NCBI GenBank assembly: GCA_963721105.1
Contig: CAVRHY010000011.1
Coordinates: forward strand, 62,001-126,000
Length of the DNA: 64,000 nucleotides
From: Thermohalobaculum sp963721105
GTDB lineage: Bacteria; Pseudomonadota; Alphaproteobacteria; Rhodobacterales; Rhodobacteraceae
Reading direction: 5' to 3'
Shown here: piece by piece, positions 44,152 to 56,779 of the stretch
Numbering within the stretch: position 1 is the first letter of the stretch
How the letters are laid out: each line of letters starts with the position of its first letter
The notes under the pieces: generated by a model
Database searches by the model: none
Seen by the model: only the letters and a program-made list of their open reading frames with translations
What the model was told of the DNA's origin: nothing
Made by a program: the position numbers and the translations under genes

Positions 44152-47041
44152 CGGGGCGTCTCCGTCGTTGATGACCAGTCCTTGCCCCACGCGACCTCGT
44201 CCGGCCCCGTGCCGACCGGGGAGGCCTGCGGCTCGACATGCGGCTGGGAGAGCGGCGGGCCGTCTTCGGCCTTCTCGATGCGGACGCGGAGGTCGTACCA
44301 GGCGGCCTGGCCCGTCACCGGGTCGGAGTTGGACCAGCGGAGGCCGTCGCCCTTGGGCGGCAGCAGCTCGTGGATCAGGTGGTTCATCAGGAAGCCGCGC
44401 GTCACCTCGGGGGCGTTGTCGTGCAGCGCCCAGGCGCCCTCGCGCTTGCCGATGGCGTTCCAGGTCCAGAGCGTCCTGGCGTTCACCGCCTCCATCCGCG
44501 CGACGCGGCACCTTGATGCGGGCATGGTGCGAGGTGACCCAGGCCCAGTCGCCGGATTTCAGCCCGTGCGCGTCGCAGACCGGGCCGGGCACGTAGAGCG
44601 GGTTCTCGCCGTGGATCTGGCGGAGCCAGGCGTTCTGGCTGTGCCAGGCGTGGTACATCGCCGCCGGGCGCTGGGTGATGGCGTGCAGCGGGTAGTCGGC
44701 GACGTCGACGGCGGCCTGCTCGAACGGCTCCCACCATGTCGGCAGCGGGTCCATCGCCATCTTCAGCCGCTCGCGCAGATGGTCGGGCGGCTGGCGGTCG
44801 CCATGGCCCTCGGCGGCGAGCTGGAACTTGCGCAGCGGCTCGGAATAGAGCTGGAAGATGTAGGGGAAGGGCTTGTCGTAGAAGCCCATCTCGACGGCCC
44901 AGTCCTGGTAGGCCTTGTTGAAGGGCCGCATCCAGCGGCAGTCCTCGGGGATGTGCGCCTGCCAGAAGCCGCCGTTCTCGATGTAGCGCTGGATCTGGTC
45001 GGGGTTCGGCGCGCCGCGGCCGTGGCTGTCGCCGTCGCCGCGCCAGCCGGCCAGCGGGCCGACGCCGGGCCGGCGCTGGTGGTTGGCCATGTAGTCGGCA
45101 TAGTCGGCGTAGCGCGGGCGGCCCTCGTCGTCGGTCATGCCGGGCAGGCCGAGCCGCGCGCCGATGTCCAGCAGCGCGGTCTGGAAGCAGCGCACATCCC
45201 GGGTCTTGCCGTCGGGGGCCTGCGTCTCGGGCTCGACCACCGGCCAGCGGATCGCGTCGCCGGCGGCGTCGACCTCGCCGACCGGGCGGTCGAGCATCGA
45301 GATGCAGTCGTGCCGCTCAAGGTAAGTCGTGTCGGGCAGCACCAGGTCGGCGCAGGCGACCATCTCGGACGAGTAGGCGTCCGAGTAGATGATCTTCGGG
45401 ATCCTGTACTCGCCGTCCTCGCCCTTGTCGGTCAGCATCTTGATGACGCCGGCCGTGTTCATCGACGAGTTCCAGGCCATGTTGGCCATGTAGAAGAACA
45501 GCACGTCGACCGGGTACGGGTCGCCGGCATGGGCGTTCGCGACGACCATGTGCATCATCCCGTGCGCCGACATCGGCGCTTCCCAGGTGAACGCCTTGTC
45601 GATGCGGAGCGCGGTGCCGTCGTCCTTCAGCAGCAGGTCCTCCGGCCCGCGGACGAAGCCGAGATGCGGGCCGCCGAGCGGCGCGTTCCGCGTCACCGCG
45701 CCGTGCGGCACGGGGTGGGCCTCGACGGGCTTGGGGTAGGGCGGCTTGAAGCGGAAGCTGCCGGGGCGCTCGACGGCGCCCAGCAGCAGTTGCAGGACGT
45801 GCAGCGCCCGGCAGGTCTGGAAGCCGTTCGAATGCGCCGAGACGCCGCGCATGGCGTGGAAGCTGACCGGGCGCGCGGTGACGGTCGCGTGCTCCTCGCC
45901 GCGGAAGTCGGTCCAGGGGGCGTCGATCTCCCAGCTCTGGTTGAAGGCGGTGTCGGCCAGCTCGGCGGCGATCCGGCGGATGGTGTCGGCGGAGACGCCG
46001 CAGCGCTCGGCCACCGCGTCGGGGGCGTGGTCGGGCTCGAGGTACTTCCGCGCCATCAGCTCGAAGACCGGCACGCAGGGGCTGCCCTCCGGCCCGGCGA
46101 CCTCGCCCTTCAGCGAGGGGCGCACGCCGGCCTTGTCGAAGGGCTGCAGCTGCCCCGTCGCGCGGTCGTGGACCAGCGGGCGGCCGTCCTCGTCGCGGAC
46201 GAACAGGCCGAGGCCGGCGCCCGGCGCCCGGCTGACCAGCCAGCCGGCATTGGTCCAGCGCGACAGGTAGTCGACGTCGACATTGCCGGTGCGCAGCAGC
46301 TCGTGCGCGATGGCCAGCACGAAGAGGCCGTCGGTGCCCGGCGTGATGCCGACCCATTCGTCGGCGATGGCGTTGTAGCCGGTGCGCACCGGGTTGACGG
46401 CGATGACGCGCCCGCCGCGCGACTTCAGCCCGCCCATGCCGATCTTGATCGGGTTCGAAGTCGTGGTCCTCGGCGACGCCGAAGATCATGAAGAGCTTCG
46501 TCCGGTCCCAGTCGGGCGATCCGAACTCCCAGAAGGCGCCGCCGATCGTGTAGATGCCGCCGGCCGCCATGTTGACCGAGCAGAACCCGCCATGGGCGGC
46601 ATAGTTCGGCGTGCCGTACTGCTGCGCCCACCACGAGGTCAGCGACTGCGACTGGTCGCGCCCGGTGAAGAAGGCGAGCTTCGCCGGGTCCTTCTCGCGC
46701 ACCGGCGCCAGCCAGTCGACGGCGGTCTGCAGCGCCTCCTCCCAGCAGATCTCGCGGAACTGCCCCGAGCCGCGCGGCCCGTCGCGCAGCAGCGGCTTCA
46801 TCAGCCGGCCGGGCGAGTAGTGCTGCATGATCCCGGCCGAGCCCTTGGCGCAGATCACGCCGCGGTTCACCGGGTGGTCGCGGTTGCCCTCGATGTAGCG
46901 GACCAGCGGAGCGCCGTTCGCGCCCGTGCGCAGGTGGACGTTGATGCCGCAACGGCAGGCGCACATGTAGCAGGTCGTGCGCCGGATCTCGTCCGAGACG
47001 TGCGGTGAGAGGTCGAGATCGGGCTCGCTGCCGTCTGGCAT
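44148..47041 (-). CDS. Molybdopterin oxidoreductase catalytic subunit (SoeA/PsrA-like), two frame changes
   Basis: About 963 residues after removing one extra base near 46458 (expected DHDSNPIKIGMGGLK) and one near 44507 (expected RMEAVNARTLW). It binds bis-MGD and one 4Fe-4S cluster: C24, C27, C31 in CYMCACRC and C64 in GVICAKG. FCSVNMAAGG near residue 155 holds a likely Mo-ligand Cys. There is no twin-arginine signal before CYMC (MPDGSEPDLDLSPHVSDEIRR), so it should stay in the cytoplasm. With a four-cluster ferredoxin and a DmsC anchor this matches SoeABC, the cytoplasmic sulfite dehydrogenase, best; polysulfide/thiosulfate or DMSO reductases are alternatives, but most carry Tat signals. 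Confidence 0.87.
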
Positions 47042-47255
47042 CCTGCGTCTCCTGCCGGGTCCGATCCCCGTGTCCGAGCCCTCCCGTAACGGACCCTCGC
47101 CCAGTCTTGCAAGTCCGACGCTCGAATTCCGGTGCCAGAGCGGCGGCTTGCGGGGGGCCAGCCACGTTCGATCCCCAGAGTAGCATCTGGTACAGCGTCG
47201 CGAGCCGGAATTGCCTTACCCCCGCGTGCAACGATCAGGCGAACGGGAGGCGACA

Positions 47256-48041
47256 ATGGACTGTACGCATTATGCGATCTGGTGGGTGCCGCGCCCTGGG
47301 ACCGCGCTGGGGCGGTTCGGAGCCGACTGGACGGGCTGGTGCGCCGATCGCGGCGTGACCGGCGCCCGGCGGGCGCTGTCGGCGCTGTCGCGGCCGCGTG
47401 CCGGGGTGCCGGGGGCGGTGCGGCTGCGCGGCCTGCACGCCACGATCCACTCGCCCTTCCGGCTGGTTCCCGGCCGCAGCGCCTGGGCGCTGGAGAACGC
47501 GCTGGCCGAGATGGCCGGACGCAGCGCGCCGATCCGCCTGCCACGTCTGCGGGTGGCCGTCGATAACGGCCGGGTCGTGCTGGCGCCGATGCGGCCGGAC
47601 GAGGCCGTGGCGCGGCTCCTGGCCGGCGCCCGCGACGCGGTGCGGCCGTTCGAGGTCGCCCGCGGCTACGCGGCGCTTGGCGGAGAGGGCGCGGTGGCGG
47701 CGGGCGGCATCGTCCTGCCCGACCATCCCGAGGCCCCCGCCGTCTCGCCGGCGCTGGAGCGTTTCCGCCTGCCGCTGACCGACCGCATGGACCCCGCCGC
47801 CGCCGCCGAGATCGCCGCCGAGCTGGCGCCGTTCCTGGCCGAGGTGCTGGCCCAGCCCCAGACCATCGCCGACCTGGCGCTGGTCGGGGATCCCGGCCGG
47901 GGCCGGCCCTGGCGCCTGCTCGAACGCTATGCGCTGGACCGCGAGGCCGCGCGGCCCGGCAAGCGGCTGCCCGCCGGCATGGACTACTGCGGCCCCAGCC
48001 TGATGACGCCCTTGGGAGGAACGGACAAGGCGGCCGCCTGA
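47256..48041 (+). CDS. DUF1045 family protein (2H phosphodiesterase-like)
   Basis: 261 residues, related to a family listed as putative phosphonate-metabolism protein. The fold is of the 2H phosphodiesterase group, which uses two HxT motifs. The first is present in RLHATIHSPFRL (expected GFHATLKPPFRL). The second, usually FRFHMTLTG, reads RFRLPLTDRM: the His and Thr are lost. The protein may therefore bind but not cleave its ligand. ATG 47256 follows GGGAGG. No phn genes are nearby. It is divergent from the molybdenum operon, sharing a short promoter region. Confidence 0.8.
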   Translation: MDCTHYAIWWVPRPGTALGRFGADWTGWCADRGVTGARRALSALSRPRAGVPGAVRLRGLHATIHSPFRLVPGRSAWALENALAEMAGRSAPIRLPRLRVAVDNGRVVLAPMRPDEAVARLLAGARDAVRPFEVARGYAALGGEGAVAAGGIVLPDHPEAPAVSPALERFRLPLTDRMDPAAAAEIAAELAPFLAEVLAQPQTIADLALVGDPGRGRPWRLLERYALDREAARPGKRLPAGMDYCGPSLMTPLGGTDKAAA

Positions 48042-48201
48042 GGGCAGCCGCGACCGGGGCGCGCCGCTACCGTCGGCGCACCGCCCTCGTCGGGTCAGGC
48101 CCGCCTGCTGGGCGCGTTTCCGGTGGCGGGCGCCCGCCGCCGGCGCCGCCCCATTCTCCGCCCCATTCCCCGCGGCCGACAAGGCCGGCCGTCCGGAAGC
48201 G

Positions 48202-48657
48202 TCACGAGATGGCGTCGATGCGCTCCAGGCTCATCGCGCCGGGCACGACGGTGACGGGGATCGGCATTTTACCGCCGCCCTTGGCGACGAGCTGGCTGAC
48301 CAGCGGCCCGGGGCTGTCGCCCTCGCCGGCGCCGAGCACGAGGACGCCGATCTCGGGGTCCTCCTTGATCAGCGCCAGCACCTCGTCGGCGCGGTTGCCC
48401 TCGCGGATCGACAGCTCGGGCATGACGCCGCACAGCGTCTGCAGCTCGGTCGCCAGCTCGCCCAGCCGGTCCTCGGCGGTGTCGCGTGCCTCCTGGCGCA
48501 TCAGCTCGGCGACGCCCATCCAGTGCTGAAAGTCGTCCGGCGCGATGACGTACAGCATGATGACGCCGCCTCCGGTCTTCTGCGCCCGGCGCGCCGCGAA
48601 TCGCATGGCATTCATGCACTCCGGCGTCTCGTCGACGACTACCAGGAACTTGCGCAT
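48202..48657 (-). CDS. Universal stress protein (UspA family)
   Basis: 151 residues. Rossmann-like Usp fold: starts RKFLVVVDETPECMNAMRFAARRA, with VIMLYVIAPDD and VLVLGAGEGDSPGPLVSQLV near the end, where G-x2-G-x9-G(S/T) ATP-binding residues are expected; the match is partial. The start ATG 48657 lies directly after a G-run, a good ribosome-binding site. Function in stress survival is general and not further resolved. Confidence 0.9.
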   Translation of the reverse strand: MRKFLVVVDETPECMNAMRFAARRAQKTGGGVIMLYVIAPDDFQHWMGVAELMRQEARDTAEDRLGELATELQTLCGVMPELSIREGNRADEVLALIKEDPEIGVLVLGAGEGDSPGPLVSQLVAKGGGKMPIPVTVVPGAMSLERIDAIS

Positions 48658-48921
48658 CCCCCCCCCGTCCGCGGTCCCGAGCTCAGCCTCGGTTTCGGGC
48701 GGAAGATGGCAGGATCGCGGGCCCCGCGCAACCATGCGGCCCGGCCCGCCCGCACCCCGGCCTGCCAGCCCCCGTGCCCCCCCACGCCAACCCGCGCGCC
48801 GCGTGCGCGGCGTTGCCCGGCCGCCGGCGCGGGGCTAGGATCCGCCACGGAGTCAGAGGTATGGCCAAGGGCACGGCCAGGGGCACGGCCAGGGCCGGGA
48901 ACGGAGCGGGGGAGCGTCCGG

Positions 48922-49764
48922 GTGTTGCGACGAGCGATGCGGCAGCGCCGGCGGCTTTTCCTCTGCCTGTTGCTGGGGGCGGCGGCGGGCGCGCTGGTGA
49001 CAGCGGGGCGCCCTGGCGGCGTCCTGCCGGGCACGCTGGCCGGCGGGATCGCGGCGGCCAGCGTCGGGGCGTCGATCGTCGTCGCCGCGCCGGGCTGGCG
49101 CTGGTTCGCGCTCAAGCTGGCTGCGATTGTCTTTCTCGCGGCCCTCGCCTGGCGCCTCGCCGGCGCGCCGCCGCACGCCACCGCGGTGATCGCGGCCGCG
49201 GCCGGGTTCGCGCTGCTGTTGCCCTCGCAGCCGACGTTTCTCGACCGGCTGCGCTTGCCGTTCATCACGCGGGCCAGGGTCGAGCGGCGGCTGAGCCTCG
49301 CGCCGTCCGCGCTCTGGGCGGCGCTGCGGCCCGACGCCACCGCCAGCCACTGGGACCCGCATGTCGAGGCGGTCAGGCGCGGCGACCGACCGGACGTCCT
49401 CGTCTACGCGCACCGCCCGCTCGGCGCCGAGCCCGGTCCCGAGCTGGCGGTCCAGGTCTTCGACGTCGAGGGGTGGCACTTCAAGGCGCGTGACCTGTCG
49501 CTGCCCGGCACGGGGCAGGGAGGCCCCGTCACCGTCGCCAGCCACACCGTCGAGGCCGACGGCGACGGCGCGCGGCTGACCCTGGTCGAGGCGAGCTGGC
49601 GGCAGGGCCTCTGGACCGCCTTCGCGCTCTGGCTCGACGACTACCTGGCCGATCACGTCGACCGCATGGCGGCGCTGCTGGAACGGCGCCGCGACTGGTC
49701 GGTGCGCGGCGCGGCGCTACACGCTGCGGCTCAGGCGCGCGGCAGGAAGCCGACGCGCGCGTAG
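48922..49764 (+). CDS. Membrane protein with possible SRPBCC/START-like soluble domain
   Basis: 280 residues from the GTG at 48922 (GGGGGAG lies 7 bp upstream). Residues about 10-110 contain four hydrophobic helices (RLFLCLLLGAAAGALVTAG, LAGGIAAASVGASIVVAAPG, LKLAAIVFLAALAWRLAG, ATAVIAAAAGFALLLPS). The remainder (RLSLAPSALWAALRPDATASHWDP through LTLVEASWRQGLWTAFALWLDDYL) looks like a polyketide cyclase/START-type ligand-binding fold, with low certainty. Its last 34 bp overlap the 3' end of the convergent trpS gene. Confidence 0.6.
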   Translation: MLRRAMRQRRRLFLCLLLGAAAGALVTAGRPGGVLPGTLAGGIAAASVGASIVVAAPGWRWFALKLAAIVFLAALAWRLAGAPPHATAVIAAAAGFALLLPSQPTFLDRLRLPFITRARVERRLSLAPSALWAALRPDATASHWDPHVEAVRRGDRPDVLVYAHRPLGAEPGPELAVQVFDVEGWHFKARDLSLPGTGQGGPVTVASHTVEADGDGARLTLVEASWRQGLWTAFALWLDDYLADHVDRMAALLERRRDWSVRGAALHAAAQARGRKPTRA

Positions 49765-50748
49765 GTCTCGGCCAGGATCGGCTCGGCGATCGCCCGCGCC
49801 CGCCCGGCGCCGTCGGCGAGGATCCGGTCGATCTCGGCCGGGTCGGCCTGCAGCCGGCGCATCTCGGCGTTCAGCGGCGCCAGCCGGGCGACGGCCAGCT
49901 CGGCCAGCGCGGGCTTGAACGCGCCGAAACCCTTGCCCGCGAACTCGCCGATCACCGCCTCGGCCGTCGTGTCGGCCAGCGCCGCGTAGATGCCGACGAG
50001 GTTGCGCGCCTCGGCGCGGCCCTCCAGCCCCTCCAGCGTCTCGGGCAGCGGCTCGGGGTCGGTGCGGGCCTTGCGGATCTTCGACGCGATGGCGTCGGAA
50101 TCGTCGGTCAGGTTGATGCGGCTCATGTCCGAGGGATCGGATTTCGACATCTTCTTCGTGCCGTCGCGCAAGGCTCATGACGCGCGGCGCCGGGCCGCCG
50201 ATCAGCGGCTCGGTCAGCGGAAAGAAGTCCGGCGCGCCGAAATCGTTGTTGAACTTGGCCGCGATGTCGCGCGTCAACTCCAGGTGCTGCTTCTGGTCCT
50301 CGCCGACCGGCACGTGCGTCGCGCGGTAGACCAGGATGTCGGCCGCCATCAGCGCGGGATACATGTAGAGGCCGCCGGAGGCGTTCTCGCGGTCCTTGCC
50401 GGCCTTCTCCTTGAACTGCGTCATGCGGTTCAGCCAGCCGAGGCGGACGACGCAACTGAAGATCCAGGCCAGCTCGGCATGGGCGGCGACGGCGCTCTGG
50501 TTGAAGATGATCGAGCGCTTCGGGTCCAGCCCGCAGGCCAGGAACGCCGCCGTCACCGCGCGGGTCGCCTCGCGGAGCGCCTGCGGCTCCTGCCAGGTGG
50601 TGATCGCGTGCATGTCGACGACGCAGTAGATCGTCTCCATGTCGCTGTCCTGCAGCTCGACGAAGCGCTTGAGCGCGCCCAGATAGTTGCCGAGCGTCAG
50701 CGCGCCGGTCGGCTGGACGCCCGAAAAGACGCGCGGTGTGTGAGCCAT
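49731..50748 (-). CDS. trpS: Tryptophanyl-tRNA synthetase, one frame change
   Basis: About 338 residues. Class I synthetase charging tRNA-Trp. Seen: FSGVQPTGALTLGNYLGAL with the TxGN form of the HIGH motif, DMHAITTW, ASGGLYMYPALMAADILVY, HVPVGEDQKQHLELTRDIA, and KKMSKSDPSD. One extra A at about 50171 (caAggctc) separates the two halves; without it APRVMSL continues into RDGTKKMSKS. As this gene is essential, the frame change is almost certainly a sequence error. The 3' end overlaps the convergent membrane-protein gene. Confidence 0.94.
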
Positions 50749-51262
50749 GTCCCGTCCCCGTGGAATGCGTTGGCGTCTCTAGGCGCGGCGGCAGGGAGGG
50801 TCAAGCGCGGCCCGTGCGGCCGTCGCCGCCCTTCCGCATGCCGGGTGCGGCGCGTGTCCCGGCCGGCATTCACGCCGCCTTGACCCCGGCGACGTATCAC
50901 CACCGTCACAGGGCAAGCGGCCGGTCGTGGACGGTCGCCCCCTGTGCGCGCAGAAGCGGCGTTCCGGTGATTGGCACACCGGCGCGCCACCCGCCCCGCA
51001 AGGGGCACCCGCGGCCGGCCGGCCGTGCTTCTTTCGTGAGACCCGGGCCGCAGCGCCGAGGGCGCCGGATTCCCGGGCACGCAGGACAGAGGGCAGGCGC
51101 CATCAGGCGCTCAGGTCCCTCCCCGCACGAGATCTCCCGACGATCGGACACCCGGAACCCGGGCGCGCCGCGCCCTGGCGCGTCCGCCCGGCCTCGTCCG
51201 CCTTGCCGGCCTGCCAAGGCCGCGGCGCGGGAAGCTGCCCGGCCCCCCGACGCCCTGCCGCG
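50749..51262. other. 514-bp spacer without a recognisable gene
   Basis: Open frames here are Arg/Pro/Gly-rich on both strands and match no family. A loose inverted repeat is visible: gggtcaagcgcggc near 50797 and gccgccttgacccc near 50872. A further stretch gcgcgccacccgccccgcaa precedes more Pro-rich frames. trpS and the hydrolase converge or tandem here, so a terminator is possible but not clear. Confidence 0.45.
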
Positions 51263-52114
51263 TCAGTTCGCCGACAGGCGCACCTTCGGCCGATAGAAGA
51301 TATGTCGGCCGATCTGCGCCGTGCGGACGTATTTGCGCGACCAGCTCGGGCTCACGGCGGTGCTGTGGAAGTACAGCGCATCGTCGGTCAGCGTGCGCGG
51401 CTTGCCCTTCAGCATCAGCCAGGCGATCTTGCCGATCCGGTCGTAGACGGGACGGTTGGCGATGCGGTTCTTCAGCCCGTCGCAGTTGTACGAGAACTGG
51501 CAGGCGCGGCCGCTGTTCGCGCCCTGCCCGACGACGCCACAGACGGTGTCCGGGTACTGCCGGGAATCGACGCGGTTCAGGATCACCTCGGCGACGGCGA
51601 GCTGGCCGTCGACGCCCTCGCCGCGCGCCTCGAAATACATCGCCTCGGCCAGGCACTTCCAGGCGGGCGTCTCCTTGCCGACCACGACGCGGTCCAGCGC
51701 CCGGCGGTCCAGATGATCGCCCAGGCTGGCCAGCAGCTGCGCCGAGGTCATCGCCCGCTGCGCGCCGCCGACGCTGCGCGCCGCATCGACGTCCTGCGAG
51801 TTCAGTGCCTTGATGGCGGCGCGCGTCCGGCGCTCGGCACTCGCGACGCCGTCCTCGGTCGGGTCGATCCGACCCAGCTCGTGCCTGGCGGTGAAGGCGC
51901 TGAGCGCCGCTGCCTCGCCGTCCATGGCGTCGGCCACTGCCCCGACATAGGCGGGTCCGCGAGGCTCGCCCGCGTGAATGTCGGGGCCGCGATGGCCGGG
52001 AATGCGGTCGCGCATCGTGTCGGCCGCCGCCTGTGCTGTCGGGGCCAGCATGGCGGCCAACAGGACAGAGGTTCCGAGGGCCGCCAATCGGCGGCCGGGT
52101 CGGCTTCTCTGCAT
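51263..52114 (-). CDS. SleB-type cell wall hydrolase
   Basis: 283 residues. A signal peptide (RRLAALGTSVLLAAMLAPTAQA) indicates export. The C-terminal half is a Hydrolase_2 domain: WKCLAEAMYFEARGEGVDGQ with the catalytic Glu region, VAEVILNRVDSRQYPDTVCGVV, CQFSYNCDG and DALYFHSTAVSPSWSRKY. Such enzymes cleave peptidoglycan; in Gram-negatives they likely remodel the wall. ATG 52114 follows GGAGAGAG. The N-terminal region before the domain (residues 40-150) is not recognised. Confidence 0.9.
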   Translation of the reverse strand: MQRSRPGRRLAALGTSVLLAAMLAPTAQAAADTMRDRIPGHRGPDIHAGEPRGPAYVGAVADAMDGEAAALSAFTARHELGRIDPTEDGVASAERRTRAAIKALNSQDVDAARSVGGAQRAMTSAQLLASLGDHLDRRALDRVVVGKETPAWKCLAEAMYFEARGEGVDGQLAVAEVILNRVDSRQYPDTVCGVVGQGANSGRACQFSYNCDGLKNRIANRPVYDRIGKIAWLMLKGKPRTLTDDALYFHSTAVSPSWSRKYVRTAQIGRHIFYRPKVRLSAN

Positions 52115-52294
52115 TGTCTCTCTCCTTCGTTCCGTCCTGCCGGCCCCGGGCCTCGCGCCTGCCCCAACCTCCACGCGCCGCGTGGCCGGCATCTCGCATC
52201 TCTCTCCCGCGGAGCCGCCTCATTTCGCCGGTCGCATCACGGCGACGGGCGGCGGACGGCACTCACGTGAGGCGGTCTTGGCATTCCCTTCGCG

Positions 52295-53217
52295 TCAGGG
52301 GAAAGCCGACAAGATTGCGGCAGAAAGACGCGATTCCAGCATTTGTAAGGCAGAGAAGGGATTTTCGGACAAGTTATCCACAGATTTTTTGCGGATGAGA
52401 CGCAAGGTTTCGGAACCAAAGCGGCTCGCGAGGTGCTGTTCGGCCCACTGATTCGCCTGCGCCCGGTGCCGCGCGGCGGGGTCTCCCAAGCCCTCCGCGG
52501 CGGTCCCGAGCGCCTGGGCAAGGGCCGCGATTCCCGCCCCGGTTGTGGCCGAGCAGGGCACGACCGGGGGCACGCGGGACGACATCGAGAGCGCCGCCGT
52601 CAGCCCGGCCCGCGTCCGCGCCGCCGGCGCGCCGAGGTCGGCCTTGGTGACGGCGACGACGTCCGGGATCTCGAGCACGCCGGCCTTCATGTGCTGCACC
52701 GTGTCGCCGGCGCCGGGCGGCACGCAGAGCGCCACAAGATCGGCAAGGCCGGCGATGGCGGTCTCGGACTGGCCGACGCCGACGGTCTCGACGATCACCC
52801 GGTCGAACAGCGCGCGCAGCAGCACCATCGCCGGAAAGGCCGCCGCCGCCAGCCCGCCCAGCCGGTCGCGCGCCGCCAGCGAGCGCACGAAGGCGCCCGT
52901 GTCGGCCGGATCGGTGCCGAGCCGGGTCCGGTCGCCCAGCAGCGCCCCGCCCGAAGTGGCCGAGCTGGGGTCGACGGCAACGACTCCGACGGTCAGCCCG
53001 GCGGTCCGCCAGTGCCGGATCAGCGCGCCTGTCAGCGTCGACTTGCCGGCGCCCGGCGGGCCGGTCAGGCCGAGGGCCAGCCCGCGCGGCCGGGCGAACG
53101 CCTCGTCCAGCAGCGCGGCGGTCGCGGGCGCGTCCGGGCGCGCCTCGACATCGGCCAGCGCCGCGGCCAGCGCCCGCTTGCCGCCCGCGGCGACGTCGTC
53201 CAGCGTCACGGCACCCG

Positions 53218-53221
<4 letters not shown>
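52295..53221 (-). CDS. meaB: Methylmalonyl-CoA mutase-associated GTPase (ArgK/MeaB)
   Basis: 308 residues. G3E-type GTPase that loads and protects B12-dependent acyl-CoA mutases. Seen: Walker A GPPGAGKST (54-62), VVAVDPSSATSGGALLGDRTR, DRVIVETVGVGQSE (switch region), VVAVTKADL (NKxD-like). TTG 53221 is chosen because GGAGG lies just upstream and it overlaps the ppdK stop as TTGA; GTG 53209 in the same frame is an alternative. No mutase gene is in the window. The last 45 codons are AT-richer than the rest and contain a perfect DnaA-box sequence. Confidence 0.88.
52374..52382 (+). other. Perfect DnaA-box sequence TTATCCACA
   Basis: A single consensus 9-mer inside the 3' part of meaB, in a locally AT-rich patch. 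One box alone is not an origin. Confidence 0.3.
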
Positions 53222-55845
<2,624 letters not shown>

Positions 55846-55988
55846 GGCGCCCTCTTAGCGGCCCGATGCTGCACCGCACAAGGGACCAGTTCCGCCGATA
55901 ACCCGGTCCGGTGCGCCAGGCACGGTCTGCCGTCGGCACCCGGTCCGTCTGCACTCAGACCGACGGGGGCACCTGCGATGCCTCCGGC

Positions 55989-56777
55989 TCAGTCGGGCGT
56001 CAGCATGTAGCCGGCGCCGCGCACCGTCTGCAGGTAGCGCGGGTTCTTCGGGTCGCGTTCGATCTTGCGGCGCAGCCGCGTGATCTGCACGTCGACGGCG
56101 CGCTCCTGCACCTCGCCGGTCGTGCCGCCCAGCTCCTCGGCCAGGCGCACGCGGCTGACCGGCTCGTTCGGCTGGCGCGAGAAGACGCGCATCAGCGCCT
56201 GCTCGGTCGAGGTCAGCCGAACCGCCTGCTCGCCGCGCGTCAGCTCGCCGCGCATCACGTCATAGCTGGTCTCGCCCAGCGTCAGCGTGCGCGGTCCGGC
56301 GGTGGGCGGCGAGGGCGGCGCGGCGCGGCGCAGGATCGCCGCGACGCGCAGCAGCAGCTCGCGCGGCTCGAAGGGCTTGGGCAGGTAGTCGTCGGCGCCG
56401 GCCTCGAGGCCGGTGATGCGGTCTTCGGCCTCGCCGCGCGCCGTCAGCAGCAGGATCGGCGTGTCGATCCGGTCGCGGATGCGCCGCGTGAAGGCGACGC
56501 CGTCCTCGCCCGGCATCATGACGTCCAGCACGATCAGGTCGAAGACCAGGCTGCCGACAAGCCGCCCGGCATGGGCGGCGTCGCGCGCCATCGTCACCAG
56601 GTATCCGTTGCGGCCGAGGAACCGCTTCAGCAGCTCGCGAATGCGCTCGTCATCGTCGACGACAAGGATATGCGGCGACCCGGGGCCCGCCGACCTGGGG
56701 CCAGGCGACTCTGGGCCCGCCGACCCGCCGACCGGCGGGCTGCCTCCGACCGGGCTGCCTCCGGGGGGCGCGACCAC
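55989..56777 (-). CDS. petR: OmpR-family response regulator (PetR-like)
   Basis: 262 residues from GTG 56777. Receiver domain with ILVVDDDERIRELLKRFL, phosphoacceptor Asp in LIVLDVMMPGEDG, LLTARGEAEDRITGLEAGADDYLPKPFEPREL; C-terminal winged helix with LTSTEQALMRVFSRQPNEPVSR and VDVQITRLRRKIERDPKNPRYLQTVRGAGYML. In Rhodobacter capsulatus PetR, encoded after PetP, is needed for cytochrome bc1 expression; no sensor kinase is next to it, as here. The first 35 residues are a Pro/Gly/Ser-rich extension that could mean the true start lies further in. Confidence 0.88.
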   Translation of the reverse strand: MVAPPGGSPVGGSPPVGGSAGPESPGPRSAGPGSPHILVVDDDERIRELLKRFLGRNGYLVTMARDAAHAGRLVGSLVFDLIVLDVMMPGEDGVAFTRRIRDRIDTPILLLTARGEAEDRITGLEAGADDYLPKPFEPRELLLRVAAILRRAAPPSPPTAGPRTLTLGETSYDVMRGELTRGEQAVRLTSTEQALMRVFSRQPNEPVSRVRLAEELGGTTGEVQERAVDVQITRLRRKIERDPKNPRYLQTVRGAGYMLTPD

Positions 56778-56779
56778 GG

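Noticed and set aside
50736..52270. Several long open frames around the trpS-hydrolase spacer
   Set aside because: All are Pro/Arg-rich and match no family; those over the hydrolase are its mirror.
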